DNA of 64,000 bases from assembly GCF_010686705.1 (NCBI RefSeq), contig NZ_JAAGWY010000001.1, positions 1,240,001 to 1,304,000 of the forward strand, in the 5' to 3' direction. Position numbers and translations under genes: made by a program. This DNA comes from Leifsonia tongyongensis. Lineage in GTDB: Bacteria > Actinomycetota > Actinomycetes > Actinomycetales > Microbacteriaceae. How positions within the stretch are numbered: position 1 is the first letter of the stretch; every line of letters starts with the position of its first letter. The notes under the pieces are model-generated. The model did no database searches. It had not been told where the DNA came from and worked only from the letters and a program-made list of their open reading frames with translations. Below are positions 16,110-24,012 of the stretch, piece by piece.

Positions 16110-16595
16110 GTGTACCAGGTTCATAACCCGACCCATGACAGCGCACAGCTGCTCGTCCGCCGTCTCGAGCGCGACCTGCGCTGGGCGAAGGATCGCCGCC
16201 GCCAGCACGAACGCGAGATCGAAGAAGCCCGTCGGCTTCTCGAAGCGAAACCGCTCGCGCTCGCGGGCAAGACGCCCCAGGTCAGCCTCGTCGCTCTGCT
16301 CGTGATCGCCGGAGGCTACTGGGCCGCGGTGGGTGCGCGAGTGCCCGCCGGGTGGATGACCATCGTCCAATGGCTCGCCGTTGCGCTCCTGCTCGGCGTC
16401 CTCGCAGGGGCACTGGCGTCGCTGCTCAGGGCGCGAGCGCGGCGTGCCGCCGCCCGCACGGTGCTGGCCACCCACGCAGCCCGGCTCGCGCACACGCAGT
16501 ACCACCTCAACCAGGCCGTCCACGCGTACGTCGACGCGCACGTCGAGGCGCGCAACGCCCGCCCGCTCCGCCTGGTCTCGTCGCGGCGAGCGTGA
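16110..16595 (+). CDS. Coiled-coil plus two-helix membrane protein, 161 aa
   Basis: Unrecognised. A charged N-terminal helix likely to form a coiled coil (residues 10-48: LVRRLERDLRWAKDRRRQHEREIEEARRLLEAK in order) is followed by two membrane helices (about 60-75 and 88-108). A cytoplasmic Arg/Ala-rich helical tail ends the protein. GTG 16110 follows GAAGGA. It is divergent from the TetR gene and is probably its target. A GTGCCCG hairpin follows the stop codon. Confidence 0.72.
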   Translation: MYQVHNPTHDSAQLLVRRLERDLRWAKDRRRQHEREIEEARRLLEAKPLALAGKTPQVSLVALLVIAGGYWAAVGARVPAGWMTIVQWLAVALLLGVLAGALASLLRARARRAAARTVLATHAARLAHTQYHLNQAVHAYVDAHVEARNARPLRLVSSRRA

Positions 16596-16610
16596 CACTC
16601 CCGGCCCAGC

Positions 16611-16630
16611 GTGCCCGATACACCGGGCAC
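16611..16630 (+). terminator. Hairpin after the coiled-coil membrane gene
   Basis: GTGCCCG (16611-16617) pairs with CGGGCAC (16624-16630) across a 6-nt loop, 15 nt after the stop codon. No U-tract. It has the same stem core as the hairpins at 1825 and 10084. Confidence 0.55.
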
Positions 16631-16772
16631 ACTCGACCGGAACGTGCACCCTCGGCCCCGGCGGGCCGACGCCCACCGGCCTCTTGACGCGCACGCGGAC
16701 GCGGGTATTGGGTAAGCAGTATCGCCCGCGAGCGCGTTCGGACGTCCTCACCGGTCGACAGGGAGGTCATCC

Positions 16773-17576
16773 GTGGGCAAGAAGAGCGGCGACGGCAGCC
16801 AACAGAAGCTCGGTCGCAAGCAGTATGAGGCCGAGATGGCCGTCCTCCAAGGCGAACTCGTCGCACTGCAGGAGTGGGTGAAGGCGACCGGCACCAAGAT
16901 CTGCATCGTCTTCGAAGGTCGCGACACGGCCGGCAAGGGCGGCACGATCAAGCGGATCGTCGAGCGCGTGAGCCCTCGCGTCTTCCGCGTCGTCGCGCTC
17001 CCGACGCCGACGGATCGCGAGAAGTCGCAGATGTACGTGCAGCGGTACCTGCCGCATTTCCCGGCCGCCGGCGAGGTGGTCATCTTCGACCGGAGCTGGT
17101 ACAACCGGGCCGGGGTCGAACGGGTGCTGGGCTTCTGCACGCCCGAGCAGTCCGACGCGTTTCTGCGGATGGTGCCCGCGTTCGAGAAAGCGATGGTCGA
17201 CGCCGGGATCATCCTGCTCAAGTACTGGCTCGAAGTCAGCGAAGAGGAGCAGACCCGCCGGCTGGAGAGCCGCATCAACGATCCGCGCAAGACGTGGAAG
17301 CTCTCGCCGATCGACCTGAAGTCGTACAGCCGCTGGTACGACTATTCGCGCGCACGGGACGCCATGTTCGAGGCGACCGACACGGCGTGGGCCCCGTGGT
17401 TCGTCGCCGACAACGAGAACAAGAAGCGCGGCCGCCTCAACATCATCAGCCACCTGCTCAGCCAGGTGCCGTACGAAGCTCCGCGGCAGCACGATGTGGA
17501 GTTGCCGAAACGCCAGAAGGCCGGCGACTACCGTGAACCGGCCCTGACCGTTCGGCGGATCCCGACCCCGTTCTGA
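16773..17576 (+). CDS. ppk2: Polyphosphate kinase 2 (class I PPK2)
   Basis: Transfers phosphate between inorganic polyphosphate and nucleoside diphosphates (ADP or GDP). Walker A is FEGRDTAGKGGTIKR (residues 47-61), and the Walker B/lid region is VIFDRSWYNRAGVERV (103-118). The conserved later KLSPIDLKSYSRWYDYSRAR and WFVADNENKKRGRLNIISHLL complete the family pattern. At 267 aa it is the single-domain form. GTG start with AGGGAGG upstream. It precedes a P-type ATPase by 39 nt on the same strand, so the two are probably co-transcribed. Confidence 0.94.
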   Translation: MGKKSGDGSQQKLGRKQYEAEMAVLQGELVALQEWVKATGTKICIVFEGRDTAGKGGTIKRIVERVSPRVFRVVALPTPTDREKSQMYVQRYLPHFPAAGEVVIFDRSWYNRAGVERVLGFCTPEQSDAFLRMVPAFEKAMVDAGIILLKYWLEVSEEEQTRRLESRINDPRKTWKLSPIDLKSYSRWYDYSRARDAMFEATDTAWAPWFVADNENKKRGRLNIISHLLSQVPYEAPRQHDVELPKRQKAGDYREPALTVRRIPTPF

Positions 17577-17615
17577 GCACCACCGCCCCGCACCACCAGC
17601 GTTGAGGAGGAAGTC

Positions 17616-20339
17616 ATGGAGACGGCAACTGCTGAGACACCGTGGTACTCGATCGCCCCGGATGAGGCCGCCACCCGGCTCGAGGTGGACCCGGCTCAGG
17701 GCCTGACGTCGGCCGAAGCCCAGAAACGACTTCAGCAGTACGGCCCGAACGAGTTGGAGGCCGCCAGGCCCGAGCCGGTCTGGCGGCGGTTCCTGAAGCA
17801 TTACCGCGACTACATGCAGATCGTGCTCGTCGTCGCTGCAGCCGTCAGCCTGGTCATCCATGAATACCGCACTGCCGTGGGCCTCTTCATCCTGACCTTG
17901 TTCAATGCGTGGCTGGGCTACCACCAGGAGGGCAAGGCGGAGGCGGCCGCGGCGTCCTTGAGCACGATGATGAAGTCGATGGCCAAGGTGCGCCGCGACG
18001 GTGACATCGTCGAGATCGAGTCCTCCCAGATCGTCCCGGGCGACATCGTCGTCGTCGACGCCGGCGACCGGGTCCCCGCCGACGGGCGAATTATCCTCGC
18101 CGCGACGCTGCAGATCGAGGAGGGGGCGCTGACCGGCGAGAGCGTCGCGGTCGAGAAGGATGCTGCCACGATCGACCATCCCGATGTCGGGATCGGCGAC
18201 CGCCTCGACATGGCGTTCATGAACACCAACGTGACGCGCGGTCACGGCGAGATCCTTGTCACCACCACCGGGATGGGGTCGGAGGTGGGCCACATCGCCG
18301 GCCTGCTCTCGGAGCAGAAGGTGGAGAAGACCCCGCTCACCAAGCAGGTGGACCGCCTCACGATCTTCATCATCATCGCCGCGCTGTTCGCTTTCGTCGC
18401 CATCGTGATCATGGGCCTGGCCCAGGGCAACTCGTTCGCGGCGCTGTTCAGCATCGGCGTGGCGCTCGCCGTCGGCTCGATTCCGGATGCGCTCCCTGCC
18501 GTCGTCACCACGATCCTCTCTGTCGGCTCGATCAACATGGCGAAGCAGAACGCCATCATGAAGGTGCTGCCGGCCGTCGAGACGCTGGGGTCGACCTCCG
18601 CGATCAACTCCGACAAGACCGGCACCCTCACCCTGAACCAGATGACGGTGCGTGAGATCTCGACCGTGCGGCACCGCTACACGGTGACCGGTGAGGGCTA
18701 CAGCTTCGACGGCCAGGTGCAGCTCACGAGCGGCGAGGAGGAACGCAACCTCGATTTCGTGATGTACCCGTGCGCGCTCTGCAACGACTCCGACATCACC
18801 GACGGCCAGGTGGTCGGCGATCCGACCGAGGGTGCGCTGTATGTGCTCGCCGAGAAGGGCGGGGTGGATGTCCGCGAGTTCCGCAAGAACAACCCGCGGG
18901 TCGCATCCGTGCCTTTCGACTCCGACTACAAGTTCATGGCGACGTTCCATCGGATGCCCGGCGATGACGGCCTCCCGGTGATCCGCGCGTACGTGAAGGG
19001 CGCGCCCGACGTCCTGCTCAGCAGGTCATCGACGGCACGGATGTCAGCCGACCACAACGAACCGTTCACCGACGGGATGCGCGCACAGGTGCTCGCCGAG
19101 AACGAACGCATCGCCGGCCAGGGCCGTCGCGTGCTCGCCCTCGCGCAGCGCGAGTTCGACGCAGCGACCTTCGACCCGTCCGGCGACATGATGGCCCTGA
19201 TGCAGGATCTCGAGCTGACCGCGCTGATCGGTGAGGTCGACCCGCCGCGGGCCGAGGCCGTCGCCGCGATCGGGGAGGCGAGACGGGCGGGCATCCGGGT
19301 CCGGATGATCACGGGCGACCACGCGGTCACGGCGGCCGCGATCGCGGATGAGCTCGGCATCGAGGGTCGGGCGGTGACCGGCGCCGAGTTCGCCGCGATG
19401 AGCGACGCGGAGGCGGACGCCACGGTGGACAGCATCGGCGTGATCGCCCGGGTGGCCCCCGAGCACAAGGTCAGGCTGGTGGAGGTCCTGAAGCGCAAGG
19501 GCAACATCGTCGCCATGACCGGCGACGGCGTGAACGATGCGCCCGCGATCGCGGCCGCCGACATCGGCATCGCCATGGGCATCACCGGCACCGATGTCGC
19601 CAAAGGCGCCGCAAAGATGATCCTCGCCGACGACAACTTCGCCACCATCATCGCTGCGGTCAAGGAAGGCAGGCTCGTCTACGACAACCTGCAGAAGTTC
19701 ATCCGCATCCAGGTCGCCAACCTGTACATGTTCATCCTCGCCTTCATCGGTTCGAGCGCTTTCGCGATCGCAGGCACGGCGCTGCTCAGCCCCGCACAAG
19801 TGTTGTGGATCCACCTCGCGATCGTCGCGCCGATCGGCGCCGTGATGGGCCTGGACCTCGCGACGCCGGGCATCATGGACCGCAAGCCCCGCCCGTTCAA
19901 CCAGCCGATCATCGTGCGGTCGATGATGGTTCGGCTGCTCGTCGACGGACTGTACATGGCGGCGGCGACGCTGATCATCGTTCAGATCGGCAAGACGACC
20001 TACGGCTCGCTCGAGGTCGGCCAGACGATGGCGATGGTGGGGCTGGCGGTGATGAACATCTTCCTCGCGCTGAACCTGAGGTACCCGGAGGAGAGCGCCT
20101 TCGGGTCGTCGACCTTCAGCAACCCGAAGCTGCTGTGGGCGTTCGGCTGGGCCCTGCTCGGCTCCATCCTGATCACGCAGACGAAAGCGCTCCAGGGGGT
20201 GTTCCACACGGTTCCGCTGTCCGCGACGCAGTGGGGGATCTGCATCGTGCCCGGTGTCGTGCTGCTACTCCTCGGCGAACTGCTGAAGGTGATCCTCCGG
20301 GCCCGGCGGCGTCGCCAGGCCGCCCGTCGCGCCGTGTGA
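17616..20339 (+). CDS. P-type cation-transporting ATPase (P2-like)
   Basis: A 907-residue ion pump. Domains in order: N-terminal cation ATPase domain (residues 10-75), actuator loop with TGES (173-176), membrane helices 3-4 with the ion-site motif SIPDALPAVVT (288-298), phosphorylation site DKTGTLT (Asp 333), nucleotide-binding domain, TGDGVNDAPA hinge (635-644), and a C-terminal six-helix block. PDALP replaces the PEGLP of classic Ca2+ pumps, so the ion (Ca2+, Mg2+, Na+ or H+) is not settled. GAGGAGG precedes the ATG. It converges on the GH5 gene with only 1 nt between stops. Confidence 0.93.
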   Translation: METATAETPWYSIAPDEAATRLEVDPAQGLTSAEAQKRLQQYGPNELEAARPEPVWRRFLKHYRDYMQIVLVVAAAVSLVIHEYRTAVGLFILTLFNAWLGYHQEGKAEAAAASLSTMMKSMAKVRRDGDIVEIESSQIVPGDIVVVDAGDRVPADGRIILAATLQIEEGALTGESVAVEKDAATIDHPDVGIGDRLDMAFMNTNVTRGHGEILVTTTGMGSEVGHIAGLLSEQKVEKTPLTKQVDRLTIFIIIAALFAFVAIVIMGLAQGNSFAALFSIGVALAVGSIPDALPAVVTTILSVGSINMAKQNAIMKVLPAVETLGSTSAINSDKTGTLTLNQMTVREISTVRHRYTVTGEGYSFDGQVQLTSGEEERNLDFVMYPCALCNDSDITDGQVVGDPTEGALYVLAEKGGVDVREFRKNNPRVASVPFDSDYKFMATFHRMPGDDGLPVIRAYVKGAPDVLLSRSSTARMSADHNEPFTDGMRAQVLAENERIAGQGRRVLALAQREFDAATFDPSGDMMALMQDLELTALIGEVDPPRAEAVAAIGEARRAGIRVRMITGDHAVTAAAIADELGIEGRAVTGAEFAAMSDAEADATVDSIGVIARVAPEHKVRLVEVLKRKGNIVAMTGDGVNDAPAIAAADIGIAMGITGTDVAKGAAKMILADDNFATIIAAVKEGRLVYDNLQKFIRIQVANLYMFILAFIGSSAFAIAGTALLSPAQVLWIHLAIVAPIGAVMGLDLATPGIMDRKPRPFNQPIIVRSMMVRLLVDGLYMAAATLIIVQIGKTTYGSLEVGQTMAMVGLAVMNIFLALNLRYPEESAFGSSTFSNPKLLWAFGWALLGSILITQTKALQGVFHTVPLSATQWGICIVPGVVLLLLGELLKVILRARRRRQAARRAV

Positions 20340-20340
20340 G

Positions 20341-22737
20341 CTACGAGCTCGTCGTCAGGGTGTAGTGCCCGGATGCGCATCCGCTGACGCTCCAGCCGCC
20401 GGGCACCTCCGTCAGCTCGACGTTCGTGACACCCACCGTGTGCACCACTGGCCTGCTCGCGCCCGGAACCCACACGTCGAGTCCGCAGGCGCGCCGGTCG
20501 GCCCGCCCGGCGAGCAGGATGTCCGAGCCCTGCGCTGCGAGCGTCGTGATGCGTCCGGGCGCCGAGCGGGGGTAGGCCCGACCCAGAATCCGGAGCAGGT
20601 CGTCGCGGGCCGGGCCGTCTCCGCCGGTCGCGCAGTTCTGCACCATGATGCCGTTTCCGGTGTCTCCGATGCCGTTCTGGGGGTCTCCGCAGGCCTGCTT
20701 CCACACCCAGTAGGCGCTGCCCAGGGCACGCGCATCCTCGGCTTTCGCGTAGCGGGTGAGGCGCGCATCCACGTCTTTGACGTCACCCCAGTAGCCGTAC
20801 TCGCCCGACCAGAGCGGCACGCCGTATTCGTCGGCGACGCGCTGCGCGAGGCCGAACTGGCGTTCGAGCCCGACGATCGCGGGGATCCCGAGCGACCGGT
20901 CCATGGTGATCGACTCGGCGTAGAGGTGCGGCGAGAACACGATGTTGCGGTCGCTGGTGAAGCCCGGCGTCGGGCCGCTGTCGAAGCCGAGCCCCGACCA
21001 GAGGATGCTCGGCTCCACGAACACGATCTGCGGGGCGCCGGATGCGCGGATCGCCTTGATCGCCCGGTCGTAGAACTGGCCGAGCTGGTACGACGTCGTG
21101 ACCGGCGCCGTCTCGCCGAAGCCCGGCTCGTTCAGCAGATTGTAGCCCGCGACCGTCGGGTCGTCGTGGAAGGTGGCGGCGAGCATCCGCCAGGTGCGGA
21201 TGAGCGCGCTCTGGACGCCCTCGGTGTCGAAGTAGAAGTTCTGGAACGCGCGGTCGCCGGCGGGGGAGATGTCGCGACCGGTGAACTGGCAGCGCGGTGC
21301 GCCATCCGTGATCGTCGCCCACGCGGGTGCGCCGTCGTAGCCCCACATCGGGTCCGTGCCCGGTCGGCAGGAGGTGCCGTCCGGTGTCGCTCCGTTCCAC
21401 CAGCCGTCCTGGTGCATGTCGAGCACCACGTATACGCCGTGCTCTTTCGCCCAGCCGACCGCCTCGGTGATCCGTTTCAGGTAGGACTCGTCGAACTTTC
21501 CGCGCGACGGCTCCAATGCCGACCACGACAGGTTCAGCCGCACGACGTTGAACCCCTGCGCGGCGATGCCCGCGAAGTCGCGCTCGGTGAGCGGACGGGT
21601 CGCGGCCACGCCGGCGCGCGGCTGGTAGAAGTCCACGAGCTGGTTCACGTTGACTCCGCGCAGCAGCACCTGGTTTCCGTGGCCGTCGGTGATGATTCGC
21701 CCGTCGGCGCGGAGGAAACCAGCGGGGGCGGATGCGGCGGATGCGGCGGATGCGGCGGATGCGGCGGCTGCCTCCGGTGTCGTCACCGGCAGCGTGAGCG
21801 CCGCGATCACAGCCACTGCAGCGGCGGATGCGGCGGCGAGCCGCGGCACCCGTGACCAGCCTCGGGCGCGCATCCGGTCGGCGACGATCGCGCTCACGCC
21901 GACGATCCAGCCGATGCACGCGCCGAACGCGAGCCCGTCGGAGACGGCGACGTAGGAGCCCATCAGGGGCCACAGGTCGCCGTTCAGGCCCCCGTCGACG
22001 GCGAAGGCGATGACCGCCTGTACGAGACCGACCACTCCGCCGGCGACGAGGGCCGCGAGCCATCCGCCCAGCAGGCCGGGGACGCGGGCGCGCATCCAGC
22101 GGACGCAGAGTGCGGTGGCGGCAGCGATCAGGAGCATGGCGACGATCACGGACACAGCGCCGCGGTCGGGCCGGGCGGCCGGAACGCCGGGTGCGTACAC
22201 GGCGCCCGTCCACCACACCCCGGAGAGCACCGGGGCGACGACCGCGAAGACTGCAGCCGGGATCCAGACCGAGCCCGCGGCGGCGGTCTTCCGCGTGCGG
22301 AACAGCGGCCATAGCGCTCCTGCCGGGTACAGCTCGCGCCTCGTCGGGCCACCGAACCAGCGGGCGAACGCCGCGACGATGAGCGCGGCCGGGATGGCCT
22401 TCGCCGTCACGTAGCCGGCGGACCACGCGGCGACAGGCAGGTTCCCTGTCATGACCAGGCACGCAGCGGCCTGCGCCAGCAGTACCGCGAGGACCACCCC
22501 AGCGGTGAGGGTCCAGAAGCGGTCGCCCGCGCCTGCCGCCGCCCACCACACCACACCGAGCAGCACCGGTACGAACACGACGTACGGAGCGAAGGGCCAC
22601 ACGCCGGCCTCCAGCCGCGGCTGTGCTCCGGACCAGCCGACCAGGGCGAGCAGGCCGGTGGGGTCGGCGAGCGCCTGGACGATGACCAGGGCGAGCATGG
22701 TGGACACCGCGACAACGGGACGTCGGACCGACTTCAT
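20341..22737 (-). CDS. Membrane-anchored GH5 glycosidase (multi-pass domain plus cellulase-like domain)
   Basis: A two-part protein of 798 aa. Residues 1-330 hold about eight to nine hydrophobic helices. From about 345 an extracellular GH5 domain follows, starting after an Ala/Ser-rich linker. Catalytic Glu 537 lies in LLNEPGFGE (acid/base) and Glu 646 in LWSGEYGYW (nucleophile); the shape resembles endoglycoceramidase-like GH5 enzymes. Cys pairs in the outer domain suggest disulfides. ATG 22737 has GGAG at 6-nt spacing. Divergent from a TetR gene with an inverted repeat between them. Fusion of GH5 to a long polytopic domain is unusual; the substrate is unknown. Confidence 0.87.
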   Translation of the reverse strand: MKSVRRPVVAVSTMLALVIVQALADPTGLLALVGWSGAQPRLEAGVWPFAPYVVFVPVLLGVVWWAAAGAGDRFWTLTAGVVLAVLLAQAAACLVMTGNLPVAAWSAGYVTAKAIPAALIVAAFARWFGGPTRRELYPAGALWPLFRTRKTAAAGSVWIPAAVFAVVAPVLSGVWWTGAVYAPGVPAARPDRGAVSVIVAMLLIAAATALCVRWMRARVPGLLGGWLAALVAGGVVGLVQAVIAFAVDGGLNGDLWPLMGSYVAVSDGLAFGACIGWIVGVSAIVADRMRARGWSRVPRLAAASAAAVAVIAALTLPVTTPEAAAASAASAASAASAPAGFLRADGRIITDGHGNQVLLRGVNVNQLVDFYQPRAGVAATRPLTERDFAGIAAQGFNVVRLNLSWSALEPSRGKFDESYLKRITEAVGWAKEHGVYVVLDMHQDGWWNGATPDGTSCRPGTDPMWGYDGAPAWATITDGAPRCQFTGRDISPAGDRAFQNFYFDTEGVQSALIRTWRMLAATFHDDPTVAGYNLLNEPGFGETAPVTTSYQLGQFYDRAIKAIRASGAPQIVFVEPSILWSGLGFDSGPTPGFTSDRNIVFSPHLYAESITMDRSLGIPAIVGLERQFGLAQRVADEYGVPLWSGEYGYWGDVKDVDARLTRYAKAEDARALGSAYWVWKQACGDPQNGIGDTGNGIMVQNCATGGDGPARDDLLRILGRAYPRSAPGRITTLAAQGSDILLAGRADRRACGLDVWVPGASRPVVHTVGVTNVELTEVPGGWSVSGCASGHYTLTTSS
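21728..21763. repeat. Four tandem 9-bp units inside the GH5 gene
   Basis: GCGGATGCG is repeated four times without error. In the gene it encodes the Ala-Ala-Ser linker between the membrane and catalytic domains. Such a run could vary in length by slippage, which would change linker length but not the frame. Confidence 0.85.
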
Positions 22738-22767
22738 GACACTCCATCGTGACAAGGTGGTTGTGAT

Positions 22768-22794
22768 CGGTCGATTGTACATAACTATCGATCG
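22768..22794. promoter_or_regulatory. Putative TetR operator between GH5 and TetR genes
   Basis: CGGTCGAT (22768-22775) and ATCGATCG (22787-22794) are inverted repeats with one mismatch and an 11-nt spacer, followed by further ATCG units to 22800. It sits in the 106-nt region between the divergent GH5 and TetR genes, as expected for an autoregulated local repressor. Confidence 0.5.
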
Positions 22795-22843
22795 ATCGAT
22801 CGGACGGTGCTACGCTGCTCGAACGCCATAGGGGAGGATGTGC

Positions 22844-23494
22844 ATGAGTTCGTCGGCCGCGCCACCATCCGTTCGACGGGTCGCATCCGAGCGGATCGTC
22901 CTGCCCGACGCGATGGCGACACCGGATACGCGCGGCAGAATCCTCGAGGCAGCGCTCGGCTTGTTCGCCGAGAGAGGCTACGCCGGAACCTCGATTCGCG
23001 ACATCGCCGGTGCAGTGGGGATCCAGTCGGCGACGCTCTACGGGCACTTCCCGTCGAAGGAGCACATCCTCGCCGAACTCGCCCAGGCCGGGCACGAAGC
23101 GCACCGGCGCAGGCTGGCGGATGCCATGGCCGGCGCAGGCGCGGACCCGGTCGACCAGCTCGCCGCGCTTGTGCGCGCCCATGTGCTGTTCCACACCGAA
23201 TTCGCGATGCTCGCCATCGTCGCCAATGCCGAGCTCGAGGCGCTGTCGCCCGAACTCGTCGCCGGCTCGATCAGGCCGCGGTCCGAGACGGAGCGGCTCT
23301 TCACGGGGACGATCGACCGCGGGATCGAGCTCGGGCGCTTCAGCACCCCGGATGCGTGGCTCGCCGCTGCCGCGATCGGCGGCATGGGACTGCGCGTCGC
23401 CAGCTGGTTCGGCCCAGGCGCCCGGATGACCGCGGATGCGGTTGCCGACACCTACGTCGAGTTCGCGCTGCGCATCCTGGGCGCCTCGCGGTAG
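22844..23494 (+). CDS. TetR-family transcriptional regulator
   Basis: A 216-residue regulator. The helix-turn-helix domain is GRILEAALGLFAERGYAGTSIRDIAGAVGIQSATLYGHFPSKEHILAEL (about residues 30-78), and the C-terminal half is a TetR ligand domain. I chose ATG 22844 because GGGGAGG ends 6 nt before it, while ATG 22838 would be too close. Divergent from the GH5 gene, so that gene is the likely target. The downstream region carries tandem and palindromic repeats. Confidence 0.87.
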   Translation: MSSSAAPPSVRRVASERIVLPDAMATPDTRGRILEAALGLFAERGYAGTSIRDIAGAVGIQSATLYGHFPSKEHILAELAQAGHEAHRRRLADAMAGAGADPVDQLAALVRAHVLFHTEFAMLAIVANAELEALSPELVAGSIRPRSETERLFTGTIDRGIELGRFSTPDAWLAAAAIGGMGLRVASWFGPGARMTADAVADTYVEFALRILGASR

Positions 23495-23511
23495 CCGCTC
23501 TCGCCGGGCGG

Positions 23512-23553
23512 TCGCGCTGGACGCACCGGCCCCTCGCGCTGGACGCACCGGCC
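23512..23553. repeat. Two exact 20-bp direct repeats, 22-bp period
   Basis: The same 20-nt unit occurs at 23512-23531 and 23534-23553. It is followed at 23560-23570 by CGCACTACTTC, a half-copy of the palindromic repeat that appears in full at 23591. This intergenic stretch therefore looks built from repeated insertions or duplications. Confidence 0.75.
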
Positions 23554-23590
23554 GCTCGCCGCACTACTTCGGCCGAGCCGCTGCGCTCGC

Positions 23591-23650
23591 CGCACTACTT
23601 CCTTCCCACCGCACGTGGTCTACGTAGTGCGCTCGGAAGTTACTAGTGCG
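23591..23650. repeat. Palindromic intergenic repeat, copy C
   Basis: Third member of the family. The left arm CGCACTACTTCC (23591-23602) pairs with the right arm GGAAGTTACTAGTGCG (23635-23650) apart from a small bulge. The core GGTCTACGTAGTGCGCT is identical to copy A. It lies between the converging TetR and PspC genes. Confidence 0.78.
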
Positions 23651-23739
23651 GGGAGCAACCCCGGTCGATGCGCGCGACAACAGGTGACGGAACGCGTGCG
23701 ACGAGCGTCGCAGAGCGGAACCGCGGCCACGCGCCGCGG

Positions 23740-23934
23740 TCAGACGCGCGCGGGCGACTCGGAGGGGATGAGGATCCAGAGCGCAATGTACGCAATGAAC
23801 TGCGGCCCGGGAAGCAGGCACGAGAGCAGGAACAGGATCCGCACGGTCGTCGGGCTCCAGCCGAAACGCTGGGCCAACGCCGCACAGACGCCGCCGATGA
23901 TGCGGCCGTTGATGGGTCGGTAGAGAGTGTTCAT
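23740..23934 (-). CDS. PspC-domain membrane protein, 64 aa
   Basis: A minimal PspC protein: LYRPINGRIIGGVCAALAQRFGWSPTTVRI matches the family start, followed by one membrane helix (LFLLSCLLPGPQFIAYIALWILIP). PspC proteins sense or respond to envelope stress; short single-domain forms like this are common in actinobacteria. Single gene, with no linked PspA or two-component gene in view. Confidence 0.86.
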   Translation of the reverse strand: MNTLYRPINGRIIGGVCAALAQRFGWSPTTVRILFLLSCLLPGPQFIAYIALWILIPSESPARV

Positions 23935-24012
23935 GGTTCCAGCCTGCTCGGGATGCGGCGTGGTGGCTATCGGGGAAACCCCCCAACCGACCCTGAATCA
24001 TCCGTTCAGCGC

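Noticed and set aside
16767-18950. Open frame of 727 codons on the minus strand over PPK2 and the P-type ATPase
   Set aside because: It is antisense to two genes with complete catalytic motifs, and its own product is Arg/His/Asp-rich without any family pattern.
21728-21763. CRISPR-like short tandem repeats
   Set aside because: Units are 9 bp, contiguous and in frame within the GH5 gene; no spacers or cas genes are present.
20783-23548. Open frame of 921 codons on the minus strand across the GH5 and TetR genes
   Set aside because: It runs through two real genes in another frame and is a by-product of high GC content.
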